From assembly GCF_003056055.1 (NCBI RefSeq), contig NZ_PYFP01000001.1:1054001-1118000 (forward strand): a DNA stretch of 64,000 nucleotides, written 5' to 3'. The translations under genes were made by a program, and so were the position numbers. Source of the DNA: Glaciimonas sp. PCH181 (GTDB lineage Bacteria > Pseudomonadota > Gammaproteobacteria > Burkholderiales > Burkholderiaceae_D). Positions 26,034-34,582 of this stretch are shown in pieces. Numbering within the stretch: position 1 is the stretch's first letter; each line of letters starts with the position of its first letter. The notes beneath the pieces are model-generated. The model ran no database searches. It had not been told where the DNA came from and saw only the letters and a program-made list of their open reading frames with translations.

Positions 26034-27807
26034 ACTGCATAAATCCAAGACCTTTGTCTGGGTCTTATTTCTCCTATTTTGTATTATCTGGTGCTACATG
26101 CTGGGCGCACGCACGCTAGTACCAAGTGACGAAGGACGCTACGCTGAAATGGCGCGCGAGATGGTCGCAACCAGTGACTGGGTCACCTTGCGCTTGAATG
26201 GCATCAAATACTTTGAAAAACCACCGTTGCAAACGTGGATGAATGCGTTGACCTTTGAAATATTTGGTCTGGGTGAATGGCAAGCGCGTTTGTGGACTGG
26301 CTTATGCGGTTTGTTGGGCGTGGTATTGGTCGCCTTCACCGGTCGCAAAGTATTTTCAGAGCGCACCGGTTTTTTCGCAGCCTTAGTACTAGGTTCCAGC
26401 TTCTTATGGGCTGGTTTGGGCCATATCAATACGCTGGATATGGGGCTGGCTGGCATGATGACGCTTTCTCTGGTTGGCTTGTTAATAGCACAACGTAGCG
26501 AAGCGGATGCCACAGAACAACGCAACTGGATGCTGGTCTGCTGGGCAGGCATGGCGCTGGCGGTACTATCCAAAGGATTGATCGGGATCGTTTTGCCGGG
26601 CGCGGTGTTGGTGCTGTACACATTATTTTCCCGCGACTGGTCGATCTGGAAGCGCTTGCATCTCATTAAAGGTCTGATACTTTTCTTTGTTATTACCACG
26701 CCTTGGTTTGTACTGATCTCGTTGAAAAACCCGGAATTTCCGCGTTTTTTCTTCATTCATGAGCATTTTGAGCGCTTTACCAGCAAAATCCATCATCGTT
26801 ATGGACCGCCTTACTACTTCATACCAATTCTATTGCTGGGCATCATTCCGTGGTTAGGCGTTCTTTTCCAGAGTTTGTGGAACGGCGCGCATGAGCGCAA
26901 TGCCGCTGCCGGTTTCCAGCCGAAAAAGATGTTGCTGATCTGGACATTATTTATTTTCTTCTTTTTCAGCATTTCTGATTCGAAGCTGCCGTCTTATATA
27001 TTGCCGATTTTTCCATCGCTGGCGCTGCTGATTGCCTGCCATCTGGAAAAAGCATCAAATAAAGCTATCAATGCCTCAGCCCTGCTCTTGCTAATACCAG
27101 GCGCAATCGGCGTGGTGTTGGCGTGGAAGATTCCTTCACTGGCAAAAGATGCTTATTCGTTGCCATTGATGACAGCACACGTACCTTGGGTATTTGCAGC
27201 CTCAGTCATCGCATGTATAGGCGCCATCGCCGCCCTGCTGTTATCGCGCCGTCAAAAAGAATGGGCAATTGTGGCATTAGCGACGAGCGGATTTTTAGGC
27301 GGTCAGATATTGATGTACGGTCATGATCCTCAAGGTCGTTACTCTGCGGGAATCGATATGGTGCCCGCCATCGAGGCTGAGCTAACGCCAGAGACACCGC
27401 TTTATGTTGTCGGCAAATATGAACAGTCATTGCCGTTCTACCTGCGCCGCACCATGATTATGGTGCAGCATATGGATGAGCTGGAATTTGGCCTGAATCA
27501 AGAGCCGCAACTTTGGATTCCGACAGTTGATGCATTTGCCGTTAAGTGGGCCGCAGATCACGACGCCGGGAAAAAGGATGTAGCGATCATGCGTCCTGAA
27601 AATTATACGGAGTTGCAAAAGAAAGGCCTGCCGATGCGTGTCATTGCGCAAGATCCACGCCGTGTCGTAGTGACTAACGCCATGCAAAAACCTGGTGAAA
27701 AATCTCCTGCCAAAGAGACCGAAGCAACGCCAGCTCCAGAACCAGCCGCAGCAACATCCGACGCCAGCGCCGCTAGTGCGGCTTCGGCTTCCACGTCAAC
27801 CCAATAA
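26026..27807 (+). CDS. arnT: ArnT-like lipid A aminoarabinose transferase (GT39)
   Basis: 593 residues. Polytopic inner-membrane glycosyltransferase that moves 4-amino-4-deoxy-L-arabinose from undecaprenyl phosphate to lipid A. The GT39 Asp-Glu motif is in LVPSDEGRYAEMAREM near residue 35, followed by KYFEKPPLQTWMNAL; about twelve membrane segments lie between residues 9 and 440; a soluble C-terminal part follows. The last 40 residues are an Ala/Pro/Glu low-complexity tail not found in E. coli ArnT. The downstream arn genes support the assignment over other GT39 enzymes. Confidence 0.88.
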   Translation: MRELHKSKTFVWVLFLLFCIIWCYMLGARTLVPSDEGRYAEMAREMVATSDWVTLRLNGIKYFEKPPLQTWMNALTFEIFGLGEWQARLWTGLCGLLGVVLVAFTGRKVFSERTGFFAALVLGSSFLWAGLGHINTLDMGLAGMMTLSLVGLLIAQRSEADATEQRNWMLVCWAGMALAVLSKGLIGIVLPGAVLVLYTLFSRDWSIWKRLHLIKGLILFFVITTPWFVLISLKNPEFPRFFFIHEHFERFTSKIHHRYGPPYYFIPILLLGIIPWLGVLFQSLWNGAHERNAAAGFQPKKMLLIWTLFIFFFFSISDSKLPSYILPIFPSLALLIACHLEKASNKAINASALLLLIPGAIGVVLAWKIPSLAKDAYSLPLMTAHVPWVFAASVIACIGAIAALLLSRRQKEWAIVALATSGFLGGQILMYGHDPQGRYSAGIDMVPAIEAELTPETPLYVVGKYEQSLPFYLRRTMIMVQHMDELEFGLNQEPQLWIPTVDAFAVKWAADHDAGKKDVAIMRPENYTELQKKGLPMRVIAQDPRRVVVTNAMQKPGEKSPAKETEATPAPEPAAATSDASAASAASASTSTQ

Positions 27808-27819
27808 GGATTAAAGCCT

Positions 27820-28191
27820 ATGACAATCACCACCTTCGGCTTTATTCTGACCGGCGTTTTCCTGAATGCCTTGGCGCAATTGCTGCTGAAAGCGGGCACC
27901 AATGCGGTCGGCGCGATTCATTTAACAAGCCAGAATTGGTTTGCCACCGGCATCAAATTAGCTACGCAATTGCCTATCCTTGGCGGCCTGACTTGCTATG
28001 TTATTTCAGTAGGCGTCTGGATTATCGGCCTGTCACGCGTGGATGTGACGATTGCTTACCCTTTACTGTCGCTGGGTTATATCGTTAGCGCGATTGGTGC
28101 GTGGTACTTTTTAGGTGAAACTATCTCGGCCCAACGCATCATGGCGATCGGTGTGATCATCGTTGGCGTGGTGTTGCTAACACGTAGCTGA
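27820..28191 (+). CDS. Small EamA/SMR-type flippase subunit (ArnE/F-like)
   Basis: 123 residues with four predicted membrane helices. FGFILTGVFLNALAQLLLKAGTNAVG, YVISVGVWIIGLSRVDVTIAYPLLSLGYIVSAIGAWYFLGE and AIGVIIVGVVLLTRS match the small multidrug-resistance/ArnE-ArnF group, which flips undecaprenyl-phosphate aminoarabinose to the periplasm. In enterics two subunits (ArnE and ArnF) are needed; only one gene is found here, so it may act as a homodimer. It lies 12 bases after arnT. Confidence 0.8.
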   Translation: MTITTFGFILTGVFLNALAQLLLKAGTNAVGAIHLTSQNWFATGIKLATQLPILGGLTCYVISVGVWIIGLSRVDVTIAYPLLSLGYIVSAIGAWYFLGETISAQRIMAIGVIIVGVVLLTRS

Positions 28192-28200
28192 CGACAGACC

Positions 28201-28247
28201 ATTTATCTGGCTGACGCTATCCTTTGAATAGAATCGGCCAGATAAAT
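28201..28247. repeat. 11-bp inverted repeat upstream of arnB
   Basis: ATTTATCTGGC at 28201-28211 and GCCAGATAAAT at 28237-28247 are perfectly inverted with 25 bases between. It lies in the 149-base gap before arnB and could be an operator or an mRNA stem. Confidence 0.5.
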
Positions 28248-28340
28248 TTCAAACGGGTGTAAGCATTTGAACATTTCTCGCAACCGATCAATACTCCCAT
28301 CGGCGCTCCCGACAACTTAAATACTTTGGTGAAATTCGCT

Positions 28341-29486
28341 ATGAGCCAACAATCGCAACAACCGTTCCTGCCATTTTCCAAGCCGACTATCGATGAGGAC
28401 ACGATCGCCGCCGTCGGCGATGTCCTTCGCTCTGGCTGGATCACCAGCGGCCCGAAGGTACAGGCTTTTGAAAGCCAATTATCCGAGTATTTGGGCGGTC
28501 GCCCTGTGCGGACCTTTAATTCCGGCACATGCACCATGGAAATCGCTTTGCGTATTGCTGGAATCGGTCCCGGCGATGAAGTCATTACCACGCCGATTTC
28601 ATGGGTCGCTACTGCGAATGTAATTATAGAAACTGGCGCAACGCCGGTGTTTGCCGATATTGATCCGCATACCCACAATATCGATCTGGATAAGCTGGAA
28701 GCGGCAATCACGCCTCGTACAAAAGCCATTATTCCGGTCTATCTCGCTGGCTTGCCGGTCGATATGGATCGTTTATATGCGATTGCGAAGAAGCACAATC
28801 TGCGCGTGGTAGAAGATGCAGCACAAGCGCTTGGCTCCTCCTGGAAAGGTCAGCACATCGGCGCATTTGGCGATTTCGTCTCGTTCAGTTTTCAGGCCAA
28901 CAAAAATATTACCTCTTCCGAAGGCGGTTGTTTAGTCTTGAATAATGCTGAAGAAGCCCGGCTAGCGGAAAAATATCGCCTGCAAGGCGTTACCCGCAGT
29001 GGCTACGACGGCATCGATGTCGACGTTCTGGGCGGCAAATTTAATATGACGGACATCGCAGCCGCGATCGGCCTCGGTCAGTTTGCACATATTGATGCCA
29101 TCACCGCCCATCGCCGCACGTTGGCAAAACACTATTTCAACTGTTTTGGTAGCGACTTCACCGAAAAATACGGCGCGGAATTGCCCATTGCAGATTTTGA
29201 GAACAGTAATTGGCACTTGTTTCAATTAGTGCTGCCTGAGCGCACCGACGGAAAACCCGCACGCGCGACGTTCATGGAGCAAATGCAAGCGCTTGGCGTC
29301 GGTGTCGGTTACCACTATGCACCAATCCACCTGTTCAGCATGTATCGCGCACGCGGCTTTAAAGAAGGCATGTTTCCAGTGTCGGAACGTGTTGGCCGAC
29401 TCATCGTGACGCTACCAATGTTCAATGCAATGACAAGCAATGATGTCGAACGAGCGGTGGACGCGGTAAAATCCGTGCTTAAATAA
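28341..29486 (+). CDS. arnB: UDP-Ara4O aminotransferase ArnB
   Basis: 381 residues. DegT/DnrJ-family PLP aminotransferase that turns UDP-4-keto-arabinose into UDP-4-amino-4-deoxy-L-arabinose using glutamate. PFLPFSKPTIDEDTIAAV and LRSGWITSGPKVQAFE at the N-terminus, FNSGTCTMEIALRIAGIGPGDEVITTPISWVATANVI, VEDAAQALGSSW, and the PLP-Lys in FSFQANKNITSSEGG near residue 189 are close to enteric ArnB. The ATG at 28341 is used; the TTG five codons earlier has no support. Confidence 0.92.
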   Translation: MSQQSQQPFLPFSKPTIDEDTIAAVGDVLRSGWITSGPKVQAFESQLSEYLGGRPVRTFNSGTCTMEIALRIAGIGPGDEVITTPISWVATANVIIETGATPVFADIDPHTHNIDLDKLEAAITPRTKAIIPVYLAGLPVDMDRLYAIAKKHNLRVVEDAAQALGSSWKGQHIGAFGDFVSFSFQANKNITSSEGGCLVLNNAEEARLAEKYRLQGVTRSGYDGIDVDVLGGKFNMTDIAAAIGLGQFAHIDAITAHRRTLAKHYFNCFGSDFTEKYGAELPIADFENSNWHLFQLVLPERTDGKPARATFMEQMQALGVGVGYHYAPIHLFSMYRARGFKEGMFPVSERVGRLIVTLPMFNAMTSNDVERAVDAVKSVLK

Positions 29487-29501
29487 ATTTGCAAAAGATT
29501 C

Positions 29502-30458
29502 ATGAAACCAGAAATCAGCGTCGTCATCCCGGTTTATAACGAAGAATCCGGACTCGCCCAACTATTCGAGCGTCTTTATCCGGCGCTTGATGCGCTGGGC
29601 ACGTCTTACGAAATCATATTCGTCAACGACGGTAGTCGCGACACTTCCGCAGCAGTGCTAGCCGATCAATTTCGGCTGCGTCCGGACGTCACCCGCGTTG
29701 TCCTGTTTAACGGCAATTTTGGCCAGCACATGGCGATTTTGGCCGGTTTTGAAAATAGTCGTGGTCAAATTATCATCACACTTGATGCCGACTTGCAAAA
29801 TCCGCCGGAAGAAATCGGCAATTTGGTCAACAAAATGCGTGAGGGCTATGATTACGTCGGCTCCATACGCCGTCAGCGTCAGGATTCTGCCTGGCGTACC
29901 GTTGCCTCAAAGGTAATGAATCGGCTCCGCGAAAAAATCACCCACATCAAAATGACCGATCAAGGCAATATGCTGCGCGCCTACGGCCGCAATGTGGTTG
30001 ACCTGATTAACCAGTGCAAGGAAGTGAATACGTTTGTTCCCGCCCTGGCTTATACATTCGCGCGCAAGCAGACCGAAATTATGGTTGAGCACGAAGAGCG
30101 CTCGGCGGGTGAGTCGAAATACTCGCTTTACAGCTTGATTCGATTGAATTTCGATCTGGTCACCGGTTTTTCATTAGTACCATTGCAGCTGTTTTCTCTG
30201 GCCGGCATCGTTCTGGCTTTTGGATCCGCTGCATTGTTCATTTTGCTACTGGTGCGACGTTTCCTGTTTGGCGCTGAAGTGCAGGGACTATTTACCCTGT
30301 TTGCGATAAATTTCTTCTTGATGGGCGTCATTTTGTTTGGAATAGGGCTAGTCGGTGAGTACGTCGGCCGCATTTACCAGCAAGTACGTGCCCGTCCGCG
30401 CTATGTTGTGCAAGCAGTCTTAGAGCAATCTTCACCAGAAGATAAGGACGCTTCATGA
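29502..30458 (+). CDS. arnC: Undecaprenyl-phosphate Ara4FN transferase ArnC
   Basis: 318 residues. GT2 enzyme that transfers formylated aminoarabinose to undecaprenyl phosphate at the inner membrane. ISVVIPVYNEESGLAQLFERLYPAL, IIFVNDGSRDTS, GQIIITLDADLQNPPEEI with the metal-binding Asp-x-Asp, and two C-terminal membrane helices (about 225-295) are present. It is 15 bases after arnB and overlaps the formyltransferase gene by four bases. Confidence 0.92.
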   Translation: MKPEISVVIPVYNEESGLAQLFERLYPALDALGTSYEIIFVNDGSRDTSAAVLADQFRLRPDVTRVVLFNGNFGQHMAILAGFENSRGQIIITLDADLQNPPEEIGNLVNKMREGYDYVGSIRRQRQDSAWRTVASKVMNRLREKITHIKMTDQGNMLRAYGRNVVDLINQCKEVNTFVPALAYTFARKQTEIMVEHEERSAGESKYSLYSLIRLNFDLVTGFSLVPLQLFSLAGIVLAFGSAALFILLLVRRFLFGAEVQGLFTLFAINFFLMGVILFGIGLVGEYVGRIYQQVRARPRYVVQAVLEQSSPEDKDAS

Positions 30459-31375
30459 AAGCGGTGGTTTTTGCGTATCACAACGTTGGCGTCCGCTGCC
30501 TGAAGGTTTTGCTGGCACGCGGCGTCGATATCGCATTGGTCGTCAGCCATGAAGATAACCCGCAAGAAACTATCTGGTTCGATTCAGTTGCAGCAATATG
30601 TCGTGAACATGGTATTCCGGTGGTAACGCCGTCAAACCCGGATAATCCAGAGTTACTTGCGCAAATCACAGCATTGCAGCCAGACTTTATTTTCAGTTTC
30701 TATTACCGCCATATGTTGCCGGTGACGTTGTTGAGTTTAGCGAAACATGGCGCTTACAACATGCATGGCTCGTTGCTGCCGAAATATCGCGGCCGCGTCC
30801 CGATTAATTGGGCAGTCTTATACGGCGAGACTGAGACTGGCGCGACATTGCATGAAATGACGGCCAAGCCCGACGCTGGCTTTATCGTCGCGCAAACGGC
30901 GGTGCCCATTTTACCGGACGATACTGCGCATGAAGTCTTCGGCAAAGTTGTCGTTGCGGCAGAGCAAACGTTATGGAATGCGCTGCCAGCAATGTTGTCA
31001 GGCAAACCAACTAAGCTGCCGAATGATTTGTCGCAAGGCAGTTATTTCGGTGGGCGTAAGCCAGAAGATGGCAAAATCGACTGGCAACAAACGGCGCAAG
31101 CCGTGTACAACCTGTATCGCGCAGTTGCACCGCCCTATCCGGGTGCATGGACGGTCGTCGGCGACACCACTTTTGTTATAGAAAATGCACGTTTATCGAC
31201 TATCGTTACGCCAAATTTGCCACTAGGCTTGGCGGTAGAGGATAATTGCATTTTTGGCGTATGCGGCGATGGTCGTGCGCTGTTAATCAAAAGTCTGACC
31301 GCCGATGGAAAAACAGTAACGGCAGAAATGCTGCAAGCGACGCTTCAGAGAAATGCCGGGCAAACGCCTCAGTAA
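30455..31375 (+). CDS. UDP-Ara4N formyltransferase (ArnA N-terminal domain as separate gene)
   Basis: 306 residues. Corresponds to the formyltransferase half of E. coli ArnA: MKAVVFAYHNVGVRCLKVLL, GIPVVTP, PDFIFSFYYRHMLP, and the catalytic Asn-His-Asp region in YNMHGSLLPKYRGRVPINWAV; a C-terminal OB-fold-like part follows. It uses N10-formyltetrahydrofolate to formylate UDP-Ara4N. The decarboxylase half is a separate gene 130 bases downstream, so ArnA is split here. Confidence 0.9.
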   Translation: MKAVVFAYHNVGVRCLKVLLARGVDIALVVSHEDNPQETIWFDSVAAICREHGIPVVTPSNPDNPELLAQITALQPDFIFSFYYRHMLPVTLLSLAKHGAYNMHGSLLPKYRGRVPINWAVLYGETETGATLHEMTAKPDAGFIVAQTAVPILPDDTAHEVFGKVVVAAEQTLWNALPAMLSGKPTKLPNDLSQGSYFGGRKPEDGKIDWQQTAQAVYNLYRAVAPPYPGAWTVVGDTTFVIENARLSTIVTPNLPLGLAVEDNCIFGVCGDGRALLIKSLTADGKTVTAEMLQATLQRNAGQTPQ

Positions 31376-31505
31376 TATTGTCCCGTCCTTAAGCAACTGT
31401 AAGGCGGTCTAACGCCACCATGCTATAGATAGAAGTTGCAGTGTTTAATGTTCGGCGCGGACACCATAATCATCCAGAATGACAACCTAATTACAAGATA
31501 CCAAT

Positions 31506-32561
31506 ATGAAAAAAGTCCTTATTCTCGGCGTTAACGGCTTCATCGGCCACCATCTTTCCAAGCGCATTCTGGATACTACCGACTGGCACGTCTACGGTAT
31601 GGATATGATGACCGACCGCATCCGTGACCTGCTCGACAACGAAGAGTACAAATCGCGCATGCACTTCTTTGAAGGCGACATCACGATTAACAAAGAATGG
31701 GTTGAGTATCACGTCAAGAAATGCGATGTAATTCTGCCACTGGTCGCCATTGCAACGCCATCGACCTACGTCAAAAAGCCTTTGCGCGTGTTCGAACTGG
31801 ATTTTGAAGCCAATCTACCGATCGTTCGTTCTGCTGCAAAATACGGCAAACATTTGGTATTTCCATCAACTTCCGAAGTCTATGGCATGTGCCACGATGA
31901 AGAATTCGATCCGGAAGAATCCGAATTAATCTGCGGCCCAATCAATAAACCACGCTGGATTTATTCTTGCGCGAAGCAGTTGATGGATCGTGTGATTTGG
32001 GGCTATGGCATGGAAGATGGCCTAAACTTCACCCTATTCCGCCCGTTTAACTGGATTGGTGCTGGCCTGGATTCGATCCATACGCCAAAAGAAGGTAGCT
32101 CACGCGTAGTTACACAATTCTTCGGTCACATCGTTCGTGGTGAAAACATCTCGCTGGTAGACGGTGGTCAGCAAAAACGTGCATTTACGTATATCGACGA
32201 CGGTATTGATGCACTGATCAAGATTATCGCCAACAAAGATGGCGTCGCCAGCGGCAAAATATACAACATCGGCAACCCGGTTAACAACTACTCTATTCGG
32301 GATCTAGCTGAAATGATGTTGAAATTGGCTGCTGAATATCCTGAATACGCGGAGTCGGCCAAGAATGTGAAAATCATCGAAACGACTTCGGCAGCGTACT
32401 ATGGCAACGGCTATCAGGACGTTCAAAATCGCGTACCAAAAATCACCAATACTTGCGACGAACTGAACTGGCAGCCAACAATCAACATGGCTGACACGTT
32501 ACGCAATATTTTTGATGCCTATCGCGGTCAAGTCGCCGAAGCCCGCGCTTTGATGGATTAA
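31506..32561 (+). CDS. UDP-glucuronate decarboxylase (ArnA C-terminal domain as separate gene)
   Basis: 351 residues. Extended short-chain dehydrogenase matching the ArnA C-terminal half: KKVLILGVNGFIGHHLSKRIL nucleotide-binding motif at residue 2, YGMDMMTDRI, EGDITINKEWVEYHVKKCDVILPLVAIATP, FPSTSEVYGM, the active-site YSCAKQLMDRVIW, and LFRPFNWIGAGLDS with the decarboxylase Arg. It oxidises and decarboxylates UDP-glucuronate to UDP-4-keto-pentose. No UDP-glucose dehydrogenase (ugd) is encoded nearby. A strong terminator follows its stop codon. Confidence 0.92.
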   Translation: MKKVLILGVNGFIGHHLSKRILDTTDWHVYGMDMMTDRIRDLLDNEEYKSRMHFFEGDITINKEWVEYHVKKCDVILPLVAIATPSTYVKKPLRVFELDFEANLPIVRSAAKYGKHLVFPSTSEVYGMCHDEEFDPEESELICGPINKPRWIYSCAKQLMDRVIWGYGMEDGLNFTLFRPFNWIGAGLDSIHTPKEGSSRVVTQFFGHIVRGENISLVDGGQQKRAFTYIDDGIDALIKIIANKDGVASGKIYNIGNPVNNYSIRDLAEMMLKLAAEYPEYAESAKNVKIIETTSAAYYGNGYQDVQNRVPKITNTCDELNWQPTINMADTLRNIFDAYRGQVAEARALMD

Positions 32562-32610
32562 AGTCTGGATTAAGCGCATTGCTGCATCAGGCTTAGCGCA
32601 GAATGTACTG

Positions 32611-32639
32611 GGCGGAAGTTTTGTCTTCCGCCTTTTTTT
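32611..32639 (+). terminator. Intrinsic terminator between the decarboxylase gene and arnD
   Basis: GGCGGAAG (32611-32618) and CTTCCGCC (32625-32632) form an eight-base stem with a six-base loop, followed by seven T. It stands 50 bases past the decarboxylase stop and 100 bases before arnD. Confidence 0.88.
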
Positions 32640-32738
32640 CGCCATATAAAACAGCGTCAATATTGCGATTGCATTACCCGCAAACAAGATATTTCCCCGT
32701 ATATTGCGACTTATTATTCTCAAAGATCAGACCATCCC

Positions 32739-33683
32739 TTGCCTCTACTTACCTTAAAAATCGATGCTGACACCTATCGTGGTACACGCGAAGGCGTCCC
32801 GAATCTGGTGCGTTTGCTGACCAAATATCAAGCACGTGCGACGTTTCTGTTTTCACTTGGCCCGGACCATACGGGCTGGGCCTTGAAGCAGGTATTTCGG
32901 CCTGGGTTTTTCAAAAAAGTATCGCGTACATCGGTAGTTGAACATTACGGATTGAAAACGCTGATGTATGGCGTTTTATTGCCCGCGCCGGATATCGGCA
33001 AAACCTGCGCAAGCTATATGCAGGCAGTGCGCGCAGCAGGCTTCGAATGCGGCATCCACACCTGGGATCATCGCGTCTGGCAAGACCACGTAAGACAACG
33101 CGATGCTGTGTGGACGCAAGCCACCATGCAACGGGCATTTGATCGATTCAAGCTTATCTTCGGGACCGCACCAAAAACCCACGGCGCAGCGGGATGGCAA
33201 ATGAATCCGCATGCATTCCAGCAACTTGAAGCGTTTAATATTGCTTACTCGTCGGATGGTCGTGCGATGCTGACGGAGTCAGGCGCTTTGGCCGACCAAC
33301 ATGCTGGTCCGCATCGATTAAGCGTAGAAGGCGCAACATTGCCCTGCATTCAGCTGCCAACCACGTTGCCGACGCTGGATGAGCTACTGGGACGTACTAT
33401 AGATGGCGTCGAATTAAATATTACAAATATTGGCGCACATATACTGAAATTGACGGCGTCGCCGCGAGATCACGTATTTACATTGCATGCAGAACTTGAA
33501 GGACAAAAACTCGCCCCAATATTTGAGCAACTGTTGCAGGGATGGCGCAAGCAAGGTTACGATCTGGTGGCGATGGACGACTATTACCGGCAGGTTAAAG
33601 ATCAGGATTTACCGACTTTGCCGTTGCGCTGGGCAGAATTACCGGGACGCTCCGGGGATATGATCATGCAGCCCAGCGAATAA
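32739..33683 (+). CDS. arnD: Ara4FN-undecaprenol deformylase ArnD
   Basis: 314 residues. Polysaccharide-deacetylase-fold metalloenzyme that removes the formyl group from the lipid-linked sugar. LTLKIDADTYRGTREGVPNLVRLL carries the catalytic Asp and metal-binding region, with FLFSLGPDHTG, GFECGIHTWDHRVWQDHV holding the His pair, and HGAAGWQMN further on. The only start that gives the full domain is TTG 32739, with a weak upstream site. It is cut off from the upstream arn genes by a terminator. Confidence 0.9.
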   Translation: MPLLTLKIDADTYRGTREGVPNLVRLLTKYQARATFLFSLGPDHTGWALKQVFRPGFFKKVSRTSVVEHYGLKTLMYGVLLPAPDIGKTCASYMQAVRAAGFECGIHTWDHRVWQDHVRQRDAVWTQATMQRAFDRFKLIFGTAPKTHGAAGWQMNPHAFQQLEAFNIAYSSDGRAMLTESGALADQHAGPHRLSVEGATLPCIQLPTTLPTLDELLGRTIDGVELNITNIGAHILKLTASPRDHVFTLHAELEGQKLAPIFEQLLQGWRKQGYDLVAMDDYYRQVKDQDLPTLPLRWAELPGRSGDMIMQPSE

Positions 33684-33757
33684 TCGTTTGCGGATGTCTG
33701 GGTATCTCTGAACTGGTAATTATTTTATACATTTGACTCAGGGAACAGGACAATAAA

Positions 33758-34234
33758 TTGGCAGATCACGCATCGATTATCAACATGACTGTGCCCGACT
33801 TTTCCGCTGCCATGACCGGCGATCAGACTTTTACCTTATCTGACTTTAAGGGCAAAAATCTGGTGCTCTATTTTTACCCAAAAGACAACACGCCGGGCTG
33901 TACGACCGAAGGCATTCAATTCCGCGACCTCTACCCCGAATTCCAGCAAAATAATACGTTTTTATTTGGGATAAGCCGTGACAGCATTCGTTCACACGAA
34001 GGTTTCAAAGCCAAGCTGGCGATGCCGTTCGACCTGATTTCAGATCCGGACGAGACCTTATGCGCTATGTTTAATGTCATGAAAATTAAAAACATGTACG
34101 GCAAGCAAGTGCGTGGCGTTGATCGCAGCACGTTTGTGATTGACGGCAGCGGCACATTGGTGAAAGAATGGCGTGGAGTAAAGGTGCCTGGCCACGTGGC
34201 AGACGTACTGGATTTTGTGAAGACTATTAATTGA
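33758..34234 (+). CDS. bcp: Thioredoxin-dependent peroxiredoxin (BCP/PrxQ)
   Basis: 158 residues. Reduces hydroperoxides. The thioredoxin fold is seen in FTLSDFKGKNLVLYFYPKDNTPGCTTEGIQFRDL with the peroxidatic Cys near residue 47; the usual resolving Cys five residues later is absent, which places it with one-Cys-like or atypical BCPs. FGISRDSIRSHEGFKAKLAMPFDLISDPDETLC and RSTFVIDGSG follow. Translation begins at TTG 33758, with AGGAC seven bases before it. A 15-bp-stem terminator follows. Confidence 0.92.
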   Translation: MADHASIINMTVPDFSAAMTGDQTFTLSDFKGKNLVLYFYPKDNTPGCTTEGIQFRDLYPEFQQNNTFLFGISRDSIRSHEGFKAKLAMPFDLISDPDETLCAMFNVMKIKNMYGKQVRGVDRSTFVIDGSGTLVKEWRGVKVPGHVADVLDFVKTIN

Positions 34235-34272
34235 GTTTCTACATCATTGAAATCAAGAAAAATAATTCCTGG

Positions 34273-34321
34273 AAAGCCGTTTGAGAATAAGGTCTTTGGC
34301 CTTCTCAAACGGCTTTTTTAC
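34273..34321 (+). terminator. Intrinsic terminator of bcp
   Basis: A 15-base perfect stem (34273-34287 with 34302-34316) and T-rich tail. The remaining 260 bases to phoH show no other clear signal. Confidence 0.88.
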
Positions 34322-34582
34322 TTTGCAATTTAGCGTTTCTTTCAGTTCCAAAGATAGCTGCCCGTCATTTTTGTTGTTTTTATATTTATTTTTCACCGGT
34401 TGGTCTAGTTCGTGTTTTACTTGTTTCACACAGGACTTGCGCAAAATTGTTTCAGCAACGATGTTATCAACCTTGCCGACGAAGACAGTACGACTGTATG
34501 AGAAGGCATAACGCGGCTGAGCGGTTTGGCGGCAAGCCATATCAAAGCGAACTATTTTTTCATCACTAGAGCGAGGTTTTTT

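Noticed and set aside
34253..34540. Minus-strand frame between bcp and the PhoH gene
   Set aside because: It includes the bcp terminator and has no similarity or ribosome site.
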